The notes below the pieces were generated by a model, which had not been told where the DNA came from, searched no databases, and was given only the letters and a program-made list of their open reading frames with translations. Made by a program: the position numbers and the translations under genes. A stretch of 64,000 bases of DNA from Devosia sp. 1566 (lineage in GTDB: Bacteria; Pseudomonadota; Alphaproteobacteria; Rhizobiales; Devosiaceae): positions 2,666,001 to 2,730,000 of the forward strand of contig NZ_CP034767.1 in NCBI RefSeq assembly GCF_004005995.1. The letters are read 5' to 3'. Of the stretch, positions 43,201-50,912 are shown in pieces (within the stretch, counting starts at the first letter, position 1; every line of letters begins with the position of its first letter).

Positions 43201-44227
43201 GGAACACCTAACCGCTGACGACTTCGAGGGCGACGAAGTCCAATTCACTATCACTGCCGAACAGGCCGGCGGCCGGCTCGATGCCGTTCTGGCCAAGGCA
43301 CACCCGGCGCTCAGCCGCAGCCGCCTCAAGGACCTGATCCTGGGCGGGGCCGTTTCCCTTAACGGCCAGCCGATCAGCGAGCCCAAATATCGCGTAACGG
43401 CCGGCGAAACAATCACCCTCCTCGCCCCGCCGCCCGAAGATCCCGAGCCCAAGCCCGAAAACATCCCCCTCGATATCCTCTATGAGGATGATCAGCTGAT
43501 CGTGGTCAACAAGCCCGTCGGCATGGTGGTCCACCCCGCTCCCGGCAGCCCCTCGGGCACCCTGGTCAACGCGCTGATCTACCATTGCGGCGCGAGCCTG
43601 CAGGGCATTGGTGGCGTGCGCCGGCCCGGCATCGTTCATCGCCTCGATCGCGACACCTCAGGGGTCATGGTCGCGGCCAAGACCGATCTGGCCCACCAGC
43701 ATCTGTCCGCGCAATTTGCCGATCATGGTCGCACCGGTCCCCTCCATCGCGCCTATCTCGCCTATGTCTGGGGCTCCACCGAAACCGCCAAGGGCACGGT
43801 TGAAGCGCCCCTCGGGCGCGACGCCAATAATCGGCTCAAGCAGGCGGTGCGCAAGGACGGCCGCGAAGCCATCACGCATTACATGGTCGAGCAGCGCTTT
43901 GGCGGCGATGGCTGGGACATCACCCGCATCCAATGTCAGCTCGAAACCGGCCGCACCCACCAGATCCGCGTCCACATGGCTCATATCGGCCACCCCCTTG
44001 TTTCCGACACCGTTTATGCCTCGGGCTACGCCACCAAGATCAACCGCCTGCCTCCCGAGGTCGCCGCACCCATTGTTGCGCTTGGCCGGCAGGCCCTCCA
44101 TGCCGCCGAGCTCGGCTTTGAGCATCCCGTGACCGGAGAGGAAATGTTCTTTGAAGCCCCGCTCCCGCCCGACCTTGTGGCGCTCGAGGAAGCGCTCGAG
44201 CCCTATGACAAGGCCTTCGCCCGCTAG
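43199..44227 (+). CDS. rluD: RluD-type rRNA pseudouridine synthase
   Basis: A 342-residue protein. An S4 RNA-binding domain (GGRLDAVLAKAHPALSRSRL, LNGQPISEPKYRV) precedes the catalytic domain. The catalytic Asp is in IVHRLDRDTSGVMV. Further family motifs are VVNKPVGMVVHPAPG, ETGRTHQIRVHMAHIGHPL and RQALHAAELGF. RluD forms pseudouridines in helix 69 of 23S rRNA. Start codons of this gene and of the divergent DUF6476 gene overlap. Confidence 0.93.
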   Translation: MEHLTADDFEGDEVQFTITAEQAGGRLDAVLAKAHPALSRSRLKDLILGGAVSLNGQPISEPKYRVTAGETITLLAPPPEDPEPKPENIPLDILYEDDQLIVVNKPVGMVVHPAPGSPSGTLVNALIYHCGASLQGIGGVRRPGIVHRLDRDTSGVMVAAKTDLAHQHLSAQFADHGRTGPLHRAYLAYVWGSTETAKGTVEAPLGRDANNRLKQAVRKDGREAITHYMVEQRFGGDGWDITRIQCQLETGRTHQIRVHMAHIGHPLVSDTVYASGYATKINRLPPEVAAPIVALGRQALHAAELGFEHPVTGEEMFFEAPLPPDLVALEEALEPYDKAFAR

Positions 44228-44332
44228 GATTTGCGGGGGCCGGTAACCGAGAAGTGCGGGCGGGCCCTCCCCTAATGCCCGCACCACGGGCAACCCTTGC
44301 GCTGCCTGCACCGTTCGTCTGCATTCGGCGGC

Positions 44333-44358
44333 CTTACAATAGCGGCAATACGCCATAT
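44333..44358 (+). promoter_or_regulatory. Possible heat-shock-type promoter of rpoH
   Basis: CTTACA (44333-44338), 14 bases, CCATAT (44353-44358), 91 bases before the rpoH start. This loosely resembles a sigma-32 promoter and would allow self-control. The match is weak. Confidence 0.3.
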
Positions 44359-44449
44359 ATTATGACCTGACTTCTTCCGCCGGGCCGCCAGGACGGCCGA
44401 AGATCGATCCGCCCGCCTGTGCGGGGGAATAAGTAAAAGGGGTGCATAA

Positions 44450-45325
44450 ATGGCCCAGACCAATCTGCCTGTCCTTTCTGCCGAAGGAGGCTTGAGCCGC
44501 TATCTTCAGGAAATTCGCAAGTTCCCCATGCTGGAACCCGATGAAGAATTCATGCTGGCCAAGCGCTACAAGGAGCACGCCGATCCCGCCGCTGCTCAAC
44601 GGCTTATTACGTCCCACCTGCGCCTGGTTGCCAAGATCGCCATGGGCTATCGCGGCTATGGCCTGCCCATTGCCGAGGTGATCTCGGAAGGCAATGTCGG
44701 GCTCATGCATGCGGTCAAGCGCTTCGAGCCTGACAAGGGCTTCCGCCTTGCGACCTATGCGATGTGGTGGATTCGTGCTGCGATCCAGGAATATGTCCTG
44801 CGTTCCTGGTCGCTGGTGAAAATCGGCACCACCGCTGCCCAGAAGCGGCTGTTCTTCAACCTGCGCAAGGTGAAGGGTCAGATCGCCGCGCTCGACGATG
44901 GCTCGCTCCATCCCGACCAGATCAAGCAGATCGCGACCACCCTCAACGTCACCGAGGATGACGTCGTCTCGATGAATGCGCGCTTGTCGGGCGATGCTTC
45001 GCTCAATTCGCCGATGCGCGCCGATGAAGGCTCCTCCGAATGGCAGGACTGGCTCGTCGACGACACGCCCAGCCAGGAAACTGCCCTTGGTGAAAGCGAG
45101 GAATATTCCGAACGCATGGGTCTGTTGACCAATGCCATGGATGTTCTCAACGATCGTGAGCGCGCCATCTTCCAGGCTCGCCGCCTGCAGGAAGATCCGC
45201 TGACGCTCGAAGAGCTGGCCCAACAATACGATGTCAGCCGCGAGCGCATCCGCCAGATCGAAGTGCGCGCCTTCGAAAAAGTGCAAGACGCCGTTCGCGA
45301 AGCTGCCCGCTCCAACGCCGCATAA
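44450..45325 (+). CDS. rpoH: RNA polymerase sigma-32 factor RpoH
   Basis: A 291-residue sigma factor. Region 2 contains LRLVAKIAMGYRGYGLPIAE and the DNA-melting segment KGFRLATYAMWWIRAAIQEY. The RpoH box is QKRLFFNLRKVK. Region 4 ends LEELAQQYDVSRERIRQIEV. It directs heat-shock transcription. Hyphomicrobiales often have two RpoH proteins; which one this is cannot be told. It ends at a strong terminator. Confidence 0.96.
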   Translation: MAQTNLPVLSAEGGLSRYLQEIRKFPMLEPDEEFMLAKRYKEHADPAAAQRLITSHLRLVAKIAMGYRGYGLPIAEVISEGNVGLMHAVKRFEPDKGFRLATYAMWWIRAAIQEYVLRSWSLVKIGTTAAQKRLFFNLRKVKGQIAALDDGSLHPDQIKQIATTLNVTEDDVVSMNARLSGDASLNSPMRADEGSSEWQDWLVDDTPSQETALGESEEYSERMGLLTNAMDVLNDRERAIFQARRLQEDPLTLEELAQQYDVSRERIRQIEVRAFEKVQDAVREAARSNAA

Positions 45326-45352
45326 GGCTGGACCGCCGCAAGCAACCAATGC

Positions 45353-45381
45353 AGCCCTCGGTTTCCCCCGAGGGCTTTTTT
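45353..45381 (+). terminator. Terminator after rpoH
   Basis: AGCCCTCGG (45353-45361) and CCGAGGGCT (45368-45376), nine-base stem, six-base loop and a T run. Confidence 0.88.
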
Positions 45382-45510
45382 ACGCCTGCGAGCCCGCCGC
45401 CGATGCCAACCTGGCCTTGAGCCCGGGGCCCATCGAGCCTCCGGCATACTCATGCCCCCCAAAAGCCCTTACCCCCCGGAAGTGCGGAATGAGCGGGAAT
45501 GTGCCGGAGC

Positions 45511-45554
45511 CCTCATGGTGAGGTGCGCAGCGTAGCGCAGCCTCGAACCACGAG
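45511..45554. repeat. REP-like interspersed palindrome
   Basis: CCTCATGGTGAGGTGCGC and GCGCAGCCTCGAACCACGAGG form a long bulged hairpin around AGCGTA. The layout is that of the short intergenic palindromes common in alphaproteobacterial chromosomes. Only one copy was noticed here. Confidence 0.5.
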
Positions 45555-45639
45555 GGCGGCCATCACCACCCCACAAACTTATCCCCGCCCCCGAAAACCT
45601 CAGGCACAATCCCCCTTGTTCCCGGGCAAGCTGCGCGGT

Positions 45640-45890
45640 CGCGACGAACGGTCGGTGCGGGGATATCGGATGGGTTTGGGGTCGCCCAAGCTCCTTCGGG
45701 ACGAGGATGATCCGGGACCGATTTCATCCCCCGGTCCATGAAGCCCCAGGGCTTCTGGCGTTTGGCACGGGTCTAGCCACGGACGGTCCTCACCGAAGAG
45801 TCTCCGATAGAGCATGGGGCGAAGCTTGCTTCACCTTCTACCCTTTTGCCGGACGACCGGCACCGAGGCGACCTTCGCCCCATGTCGCAG
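45640..45890. ncRNA. Structured intergenic segment between rpoH and thiN
   Basis: No gene fits. Nested pairings are TATCGGA/TCCGATA (45664-45670 with 45803-45809) enclosing CTTCGG/CCGAAG (45695-45700 with 45793-45798). Inside these are three hairpins: GGACCG/CGGTCC (45715-45737), AAGCCC/GGGCTT (45741-45754) and TGGC/GCCA (45763-45779). Next to them CATGGGGCGAAG (45813-45824) pairs perfectly with CTTCGCCCCATG (45873-45884) around TGCCGG/CCGGCA (45847-45862). The strand is undetermined; on the minus strand it would be the thiN 3' region. 6S RNA or another known class should be tested. Confidence 0.4.
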
Positions 45891-45907
45891 CACCAACCGC
45901 AGGGTCA

Positions 45908-46609
45908 TCAGACCCGGGCGGAATTTTGGCACGCCTGGACGAGATCCCAGAGCCGGGCCTTGGGCAGGATCAGCAGCCACGGCACCCGCTCAGCCGGCAC
46001 GATCTCGATCCGACCCCCAAGGCCCGCATTGGAGGTGCCGATCAGCCCGCCCGGCGCCAGCTGCAGGCCATCCATCGGATAGAGCAGCCCCTGCGAGCGC
46101 TCGAACCCGATCGGCACCAGCGGATGGATCGACACCCGCTCCCCGGCCGCCGCCTCAAAGGTAATCGGCCCCACCACTGCCAGCGCCACATCGATCTCGT
46201 CCACCAGCAGCAAGTGCCGCTCGGGGGCATATTGCAGCACCGCGCTCAGTGCCGCGAGCGTATGGTCGAGCCGCTTGCCCGTCATGCCCAGCGCCAGCGT
46301 CACCGGCGCCTGCGTCGAGCGCAGTGCCTTCTGGAAATCGGTGGTCACCTGCTCGGGCAGGTGCAACACGCGGGTGCGCCGCTCCCAGCCGGCGCGATCC
46401 TGCAGGGAATCGAGATCCCCGATGATCGCCGCTGGCACCAGCCCTGCCGCCCCGATCGCATCCGCCCCGCCATCGGCCCCGATCAGCGTCACCCCCGCTG
46501 CCGCGAGGTCACGCAGGGTTTGGCTCTCCACCGCCCCGCCGCCCACAATGGCGATCGGTCCGGCAAAGCGCAGGGGCGCGTCGGCAGCTGGGCTGAAATT
46601 CTCTTGCAC
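45908..46609 (-). CDS. thiN: Thiamine pyrophosphokinase
   Basis: A 233-residue enzyme that makes thiamine diphosphate from thiamine and ATP. Conserved blocks are IAIVGGG, TLIGADGGAD, AAIIGDLDSL (the aspartate motif), and TTDFQKALR followed by LALGMTGKRLDHTLA. The C-terminal part has LIGTSNAGLGG. It is divergent from the riboswitch-controlled thiamine transporter, so uptake and activation genes are side by side. There is no thiamine biosynthesis gene in the window. Confidence 0.93.
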   Translation of the reverse strand: MQENFSPAADAPLRFAGPIAIVGGGAVESQTLRDLAAAGVTLIGADGGADAIGAAGLVPAAIIGDLDSLQDRAGWERRTRVLHLPEQVTTDFQKALRSTQAPVTLALGMTGKRLDHTLAALSAVLQYAPERHLLLVDEIDVALAVVGPITFEAAAGERVSIHPLVPIGFERSQGLLYPMDGLQLAPGGLIGTSNAGLGGRIEIVPAERVPWLLILPKARLWDLVQACQNSARV

Positions 46610-46639
46610 TTGGGGGGCGCTCTTATAAGATCACGGCGT

Positions 46640-46722
46640 CTCGCTGGGGTGTTCCGGGTCAAGCCGGAGCTGAGAATTACCCATTGAACCTGAACCAGGT
46701 CATGCTGGCGGAGGAAGTTCGA
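46640..46722 (+). promoter_or_regulatory. TPP riboswitch (THI element)
   Basis: The conserved parts appear in order: GGGGTG, CTGAGA (46670-46675), ACCC with ATTG, AACCTGAACCAGG and the final ATGCTGGCGGAGGAA. This is a typical TPP aptamer with a short P3 arm. It lies on the plus strand upstream of thiB, so thiamine diphosphate would reduce expression of thiBPQ. The likely expression platform is the hairpin at 46758-46795. Confidence 0.95.
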
Positions 46723-46757
46723 GATGGCAAGGGCATCTCGTGCCCGCCATTGACACC

Positions 46758-46795
46758 CATCCCTTCACTCATGGCCGCACACCAATGAAGGGATG
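46758..46795 (+). promoter_or_regulatory. Sequestering hairpin over the thiB start
   Basis: CATCCCTTCA (46758-46767) pairs perfectly with TGAAGGGATG (46786-46795), which holds both the Shine-Dalgarno AAGGG and the ATG at 46793. Formation would block ribosome entry, as expected for translational control by the TPP riboswitch. There is no T run. Confidence 0.75.
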
Positions 46796-47809
46796 ACCAT
46801 CTTGGTCCACACCACTCACCTGGCGCTTGCGGTCCTTTTCGGACTGGCCGCCTCGCCCGCCTTGGCCCAAACCGCACCCGCGCTCACCATCTATACCTAT
46901 GATGGCTTTGCCGCCGAATGGGGCCCCGGCCCCCAGCTCGCCGAAGGCTTTGAAGCCCAATGCGGCGGCTGCACTGTCGAATTCATCGCCGCCGATTCCT
47001 CCATCGGCGCCCTGCGCCGCGTCCAGCTCGAAGGGGCTACCACCCCGGCCGATCTGGTGGTAGGCCTCGATGTCGCCACTGCCGGGGAAGCCCGCGCCAC
47101 CGGCCTCTTTGCCGATCACACCCTGGAGCTGGCCAATCTCGCCCTCCCCGAGCCCTGGACCGATCCGCAATTCGTGCCGGTCGACTACGCCCATTTCGCC
47201 TTTGTCTACGATACCGACCGCACCGCCACCCCGCCCGCCTCCTTCGAGGAGTTGATCGCGCTTCCCGACGACTTCAAGATCGTCATCCAGGACCCGCGCT
47301 CGGCCACGCCGGGCCTTGGACTCGTGCTCTGGATCAAGGCCGCCTATGGCGACCGTGCCCCCGAAATCTGGGCCGGCCTCAAGCCCCATATCCTCGCCGT
47401 CACCCGCGACTGGTCGGAAAGCTATAATCTCTTCCTGACCGGGGAAGCCGATATGGCGCTCTCCTACACCACCTCGCCCGCCTACCACATCGTCGATGAA
47501 GACGATCACACCATCAAGGCGGCGCTGTTTGATGAGGGCCATATCGTGCAGGTCGAGGTCGCCGGCATGCTCGCCTCCACCGACCAGCCCGAGCTCGCCC
47601 GTCAGTTCCTGGCCTACCTCGCCTCCCCCGCCGCCCAGGCGATCATCCCCACCACCAACTGGATGTTCCCCGTGGTCGATCTCGGTGCCGACCTCAACCC
47701 GGCCTTCGGCACCCTCCCGCAACCCGCCAAGACTTTGACGATCAGCGACACCGACCTCGAAGCCAACCGCGCCGCCTGGATCGACGAAATGCTCGCCGCC
47801 ATCCAGTAG
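46793..47809 (+). CDS. thiB: Thiamine ABC transporter, substrate-binding protein ThiB
   Basis: A 338-residue periplasmic protein with signal peptide (HLALAVLFGLAASPALAQ). Conserved parts are LTIYTYDGFAAEWGPGP, DLVVGLD, FVPVDYAHFAFVYDT, DPRSATPGLGLVLWIKAAYG and SYTTSPAYHIV, the family pattern for thiamine binding. The AAGGG ribosome site is directly adjacent to ATG 46793 but nine bases before an in-frame TTG at 46802, so TTG may be the true start. It is followed by thiP after a 226-base gap with palindromic repeats. Confidence 0.94.
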   Translation: MTILVHTTHLALAVLFGLAASPALAQTAPALTIYTYDGFAAEWGPGPQLAEGFEAQCGGCTVEFIAADSSIGALRRVQLEGATTPADLVVGLDVATAGEARATGLFADHTLELANLALPEPWTDPQFVPVDYAHFAFVYDTDRTATPPASFEELIALPDDFKIVIQDPRSATPGLGLVLWIKAAYGDRAPEIWAGLKPHILAVTRDWSESYNLFLTGEADMALSYTTSPAYHIVDEDDHTIKAALFDEGHIVQVEVAGMLASTDQPELARQFLAYLASPAAQAIIPTTNWMFPVVDLGADLNPAFGTLPQPAKTLTISDTDLEANRAAWIDEMLAAIQ

Positions 47810-47835
47810 GAATCAGGACAGCCACAAGCTTCGAA

Positions 47836-47883
47836 CCCCTCAGTGTGCCTCCCCTCCCCCTTGAGCGGAGGCACACTGAGGGG
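47836..47883. repeat. Perfect 17-base inverted repeat, REP-like
   Basis: CCCCTCAGTGTGCCTCC and GGAGGCACACTGAGGGG around a 14-base spacer, inside the thiB-thiP gap. The spacer CCTCCCCCTTGAGC resembles the core of the palindromes at 47954 and 57238. Confidence 0.6.
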
Positions 47884-47953
47884 GGCGATCAAGGGAACAC
47901 AGTCCCTGATAGCCACACCACGACTCTCCGCCATCCCAGCTCCATCAGCCGAC

Positions 47954-47979
47954 GTCCCCTCCCCCTTAAGGGGAGGGAC
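47954..47979. repeat. GC-rich palindrome, REP-like
   Basis: GTCCCCTCCCC, then CTTAA, then GGGGAGGGAC. It is the second palindrome in the thiB-thiP gap and close in sequence to the one between serC and serA. Confidence 0.55.
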
Positions 47980-48035
47980 AGGGTGGGGGTTCAGGCCCAT
48001 CAACCCGCTCCAAGGCTAGCGCCAACCACCGGACC

Positions 48036-49622
48036 ATGACCCTCCCACCCCGCCCCTTGCGCATCGCCACCGCTTGCCTCCTCGCGCTTGCCATTGCCGG
48101 GCTGATTGCTCTCGTCCTCTGGTCCATTCTCGCCGCCGCCACCGATGCCGCCGCCACCAGCCGCATCGATATTCCCCACCTCCTGCGCATGACCTCGATC
48201 CAGGCCGGGCTCACCACCGTCCTGTCGCTCCTGGTCGGCACCGCCGTCGCCTGGTCGCTCAATCGTCTGCGCTTCCCCGGACGCGATCTCCTCGTCGCCT
48301 TCTTTGCCTCCGCCATCGTCACCCCCGGCATGGTCGTGGCCTTCGGGCTCCTCGCCATCTGGGGCCGCAATGGCTGGATCAATCGCGGCGCGGAAGCCGT
48401 GCTGGGCTTCCCCTTGGGCAATCCTGCCTACGGGCTCGGGGGCATTCTCTTTGCCCATGTCATTCTCGATGGCGCCTTCGCCGCCCGCATCATCCTCGCC
48501 CGCCTCGACGCCATTCCCGCCGCCCGCCTCAAAACCGGCCAGTCCCTGGCCCTCTCTGCCTGGCAACGCTTCACCCTTATCGACTGGCCTGCCCTGCGCG
48601 GCACCCTGCCAGGGCTCGGCGCCATCATATTTCTCCTCGCCTTCACCAGCTTCCCTATAGTGCTGCTGCTGGGCGGTGGCCCCGCCAACCAGACGCTGGA
48701 GGTCGCCATTTACGCCGCTGTCCGCCAGGATTTCGATCTCGCCGGCGCCGTGCGCCTCGCGCTGACGCAAATCGCTGTTTGCTCGGCCGTGATCCTCGCC
48801 GCCTCGGCCCTTGCGCCCGTACCCACCGCCTTTGGTTCTTCCCCCGCTACCACCTGGCACGACGGCTCCGCCAGCCGCCTGCTGCAATGGCTGGTGCTCG
48901 CCACCGCCACCCTCTGCTTCGGCCTGCCCCTGCTCTCCGTGCTGATGGATGGCCTCGGCGCCGGTCTCGGCAGCCTCCTGGCCCAGCCGAGCTTCTGGTG
49001 GTCGCTCCTCACCAGCCTCCTTATCGGCAGCGCCTCCGCACTCCTCACGCTGCTTTTGGCGCTTGCCCTGGCCCTTGGCCGCGGCGCCACCGGCAGCCCG
49101 CCGCTGCGCACGCTCCTGGGCATCCCGGCCTATGCTTATCTCGCCGTGCCCGCCGTAGTGCTGTCGCTGGGATTCTTCCTGCTCGTTCGCGACCTCGGCC
49201 TTGCGCCGGCCGCCGCCGCGCCCGCTGTCGTCATCCTTGCCAATAGCCTCCTCGCCCTGCCCTTTGCCATGGCTACGCTTGCGCCGCCGCTCGAAGCCAT
49301 CGCGAAAACCAGGGGCAAGCTCATCCGCTCGCTCGGGCTGGGCGGCTGGCGGCAGTTCTTCCTCGTGGAACTGCCCCTGATCGGCAAGGATCTGGGCGTC
49401 ATGCTCGCCCTCGCCTTTTGCTTTTCGCTGGGGGATCTGGGCGTCATCGCCCTATTTGGCACCCAGGATTTCCAAACCTTGCCGCTGCTGATGTTCCGCT
49501 CGCTCGGCGCCTATCGCAACAATGATGCAGGGGCCATTGCCGCCATTCTCCTCATCGGCACCATCATTGCCTTTGTTGGCCTGCCTCGCCTTGCCGAAAG
49601 GATCGCCCGTGCTGCGCGTTGA
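48036..49622 (+). CDS. thiP: Thiamine ABC transporter, permease ThiP
   Basis: A 528-residue permease with about twelve membrane spans and two copies of the binding-protein-dependent transport module. The EAA loops that touch the ATPase are AARLKTGQSLALSAWQRFTL in the first half and AIAKTRGKLIRSLGLGGWRQ in the second. Such a fused double permease is usual for ThiP. The thiQ start lies 14 bases inside its end. Confidence 0.93.
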   Translation: MTLPPRPLRIATACLLALAIAGLIALVLWSILAAATDAAATSRIDIPHLLRMTSIQAGLTTVLSLLVGTAVAWSLNRLRFPGRDLLVAFFASAIVTPGMVVAFGLLAIWGRNGWINRGAEAVLGFPLGNPAYGLGGILFAHVILDGAFAARIILARLDAIPAARLKTGQSLALSAWQRFTLIDWPALRGTLPGLGAIIFLLAFTSFPIVLLLGGGPANQTLEVAIYAAVRQDFDLAGAVRLALTQIAVCSAVILAASALAPVPTAFGSSPATTWHDGSASRLLQWLVLATATLCFGLPLLSVLMDGLGAGLGSLLAQPSFWWSLLTSLLIGSASALLTLLLALALALGRGATGSPPLRTLLGIPAYAYLAVPAVVLSLGFFLLVRDLGLAPAAAAPAVVILANSLLALPFAMATLAPPLEAIAKTRGKLIRSLGLGGWRQFFLVELPLIGKDLGVMLALAFCFSLGDLGVIALFGTQDFQTLPLLMFRSLGAYRNNDAGAIAAILLIGTIIAFVGLPRLAERIARAAR

Positions 49623-50247
49623 CGAGCTTTGTTTTGCTTATCCCAACACGGCCGAGCCCTATGGTTTTTCCCTCGCCGCTGCGCCCGGCGAGATCACCGC
49701 CGTGTCGGGCGCCAGCGGTTCGGGCAAGTCCACCCTGCTTGATCTCCTCGCTGGCTTTCTCACGCCGACCTCGGGCAGCATCGTGCTCGATGGCCAGCAA
49801 CTCGTGCCCCTGCCACCCGAGCAGCGCCCGGTATCGCTTCTGTTGCAAAGCGAAAGCCTCTTCGAGCACTTGAGCGCCGGCCGCAACATCGCCCTCGGCT
49901 TGCCCGCCCGTATCCCCAAGGCAAGCGTTCACCAGCAAGTGGAAGCCGCTCTCGCCGAAGTTGGTTTGTCTGGCATTGGCGCCCAGCCCGCCGCGACCCT
50001 ATCGGGCGGGCAAAAGCAGCGCGTCGCTCTCGCCCGCACCCTGCTACGCGCCCGTCCGGTTTTGCTGCTCGACGAGCCCTTTTCGGCGCTCGACGATCAA
50101 ACCCGCGCCGTGATCCGCGATCTCGTCAGGACGCTGACGGTCCGGCATGGCTGGCACACCATCCTCGTCAGCCACCACAATGATGATATCCTCGCCCTCG
50201 CCAGCCGGCGCTATCATCTGGCGGATCGGAAACTGGTGGCGGACTAA
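49609..50247 (+). CDS. thiQ: Thiamine ABC transporter, ATP-binding protein ThiQ
   Basis: A 212-residue ATPase: Walker A GASGSGKST, Q-loop region LLLQSESLFEHLSAG, signature LSGGQKQRVALAR, Walker B VLLLDEPFSALDD and switch histidine in LVSHHNDD. GTG 49609 is chosen from the normal N-terminus (VLRVDELCFAYP) and overlaps thiP. It is the last gene of thiBPQ. Confidence 0.94.
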   Translation: MLRVDELCFAYPNTAEPYGFSLAAAPGEITAVSGASGSGKSTLLDLLAGFLTPTSGSIVLDGQQLVPLPPEQRPVSLLLQSESLFEHLSAGRNIALGLPARIPKASVHQQVEAALAEVGLSGIGAQPAATLSGGQKQRVALARTLLRARPVLLLDEPFSALDDQTRAVIRDLVRTLTVRHGWHTILVSHHNDDILALASRRYHLADRKLVAD

Positions 50248-50269
50248 GCTGCCACCGCGAGCAGGCGCT

Positions 50270-50701
50270 TTATTCGCCCGCAGGCAGCAATTGCGGGTTC
50301 CAGACCACTTCCCAGAGGTGCCCCTCGGGGTCGCGGAAATACCCAGCATACCCGCCCCAGAACGTGTCTTGCGCGGGCTTGATGATCGCGGCGCCCGCGC
50401 CCTCGGCGCTCGCCATGATCGCGTCGACCTCTTCGCGTTCCCTTACATTGTGCCCGAGCGTCATTGCGGTGGACGACACCGGCTCCCGGGTAAGGCCCGT
50501 ATCGAACGCAATATCGTCCTGCGCCCAGATCGCGAGCTTCAATCCGCCCGCCAGATCAAAGAACGCGACGGCGCCGTGCTCGAACTCCTGCCCGATAATG
50601 CCTTGCGTCGGCAGGCCCAGTCCATCGCGATAAAAGCGCAGCGCCCGCTCGAGATCGCCAACGCCCAGGGTGATAACGGAAATCCTTGGTTTCATGTCCA
50701 T
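50270..50701 (-). CDS. VOC-family glyoxalase-like protein
   Basis: A 143-residue single VOC module pair: ISVITLGVGDLERALRFYRD with GLGLP, then FFDLAGGLKLAIWAQDD, and GYAGYFRDPEGHLWEVVWNP with the late metal ligand Glu. Proteins of this group include lactoylglutathione lyase relatives and resistance proteins; no specific substrate can be assigned. It is convergent with thiQ. Confidence 0.85.
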   Translation of the reverse strand: MDMKPRISVITLGVGDLERALRFYRDGLGLPTQGIIGQEFEHGAVAFFDLAGGLKLAIWAQDDIAFDTGLTREPVSSTAMTLGHNVREREEVDAIMASAEGAGAAIIKPAQDTFWGGYAGYFRDPEGHLWEVVWNPQLLPAGE

Positions 50702-50887
50702 GCCCTTTCGATCGGCGCCCGCCCGATGCTGGCGCCGTGATCGTCATGGGCCGCTGCAGCAGCGGAAGGACCCGCAAGCGGGGCCGGGCCAACCTTCCCG
50801 ACCTAACCTGTTTTAGACACGCCAAGGCTAAGCCAGCCCCGCCGGAGCGTCAATCCGCGAGGCCTCTGTCCGGCCAAACGCGGATGC

Positions 50888-50912
50888 AAAAAGGGGGGCT
50901 AATTGCCCCCCT
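50888..50912 (-). terminator. Terminator overlapping the stop of the large Pro/Glu-rich gene
   Basis: On the minus strand GGGGGGC, AATTA, GCCCCCC, then five T. The first arm is formed by the last sense codons and the stop codon at 50899 lies at the arm-loop junction. Confidence 0.75.

Noticed and set aside
45600..45815. Minus-strand frame of 71 codons between rpoH and thiN
   Set aside because: It coincides with a stretch of nested RNA-like pairings and shows no protein family features.
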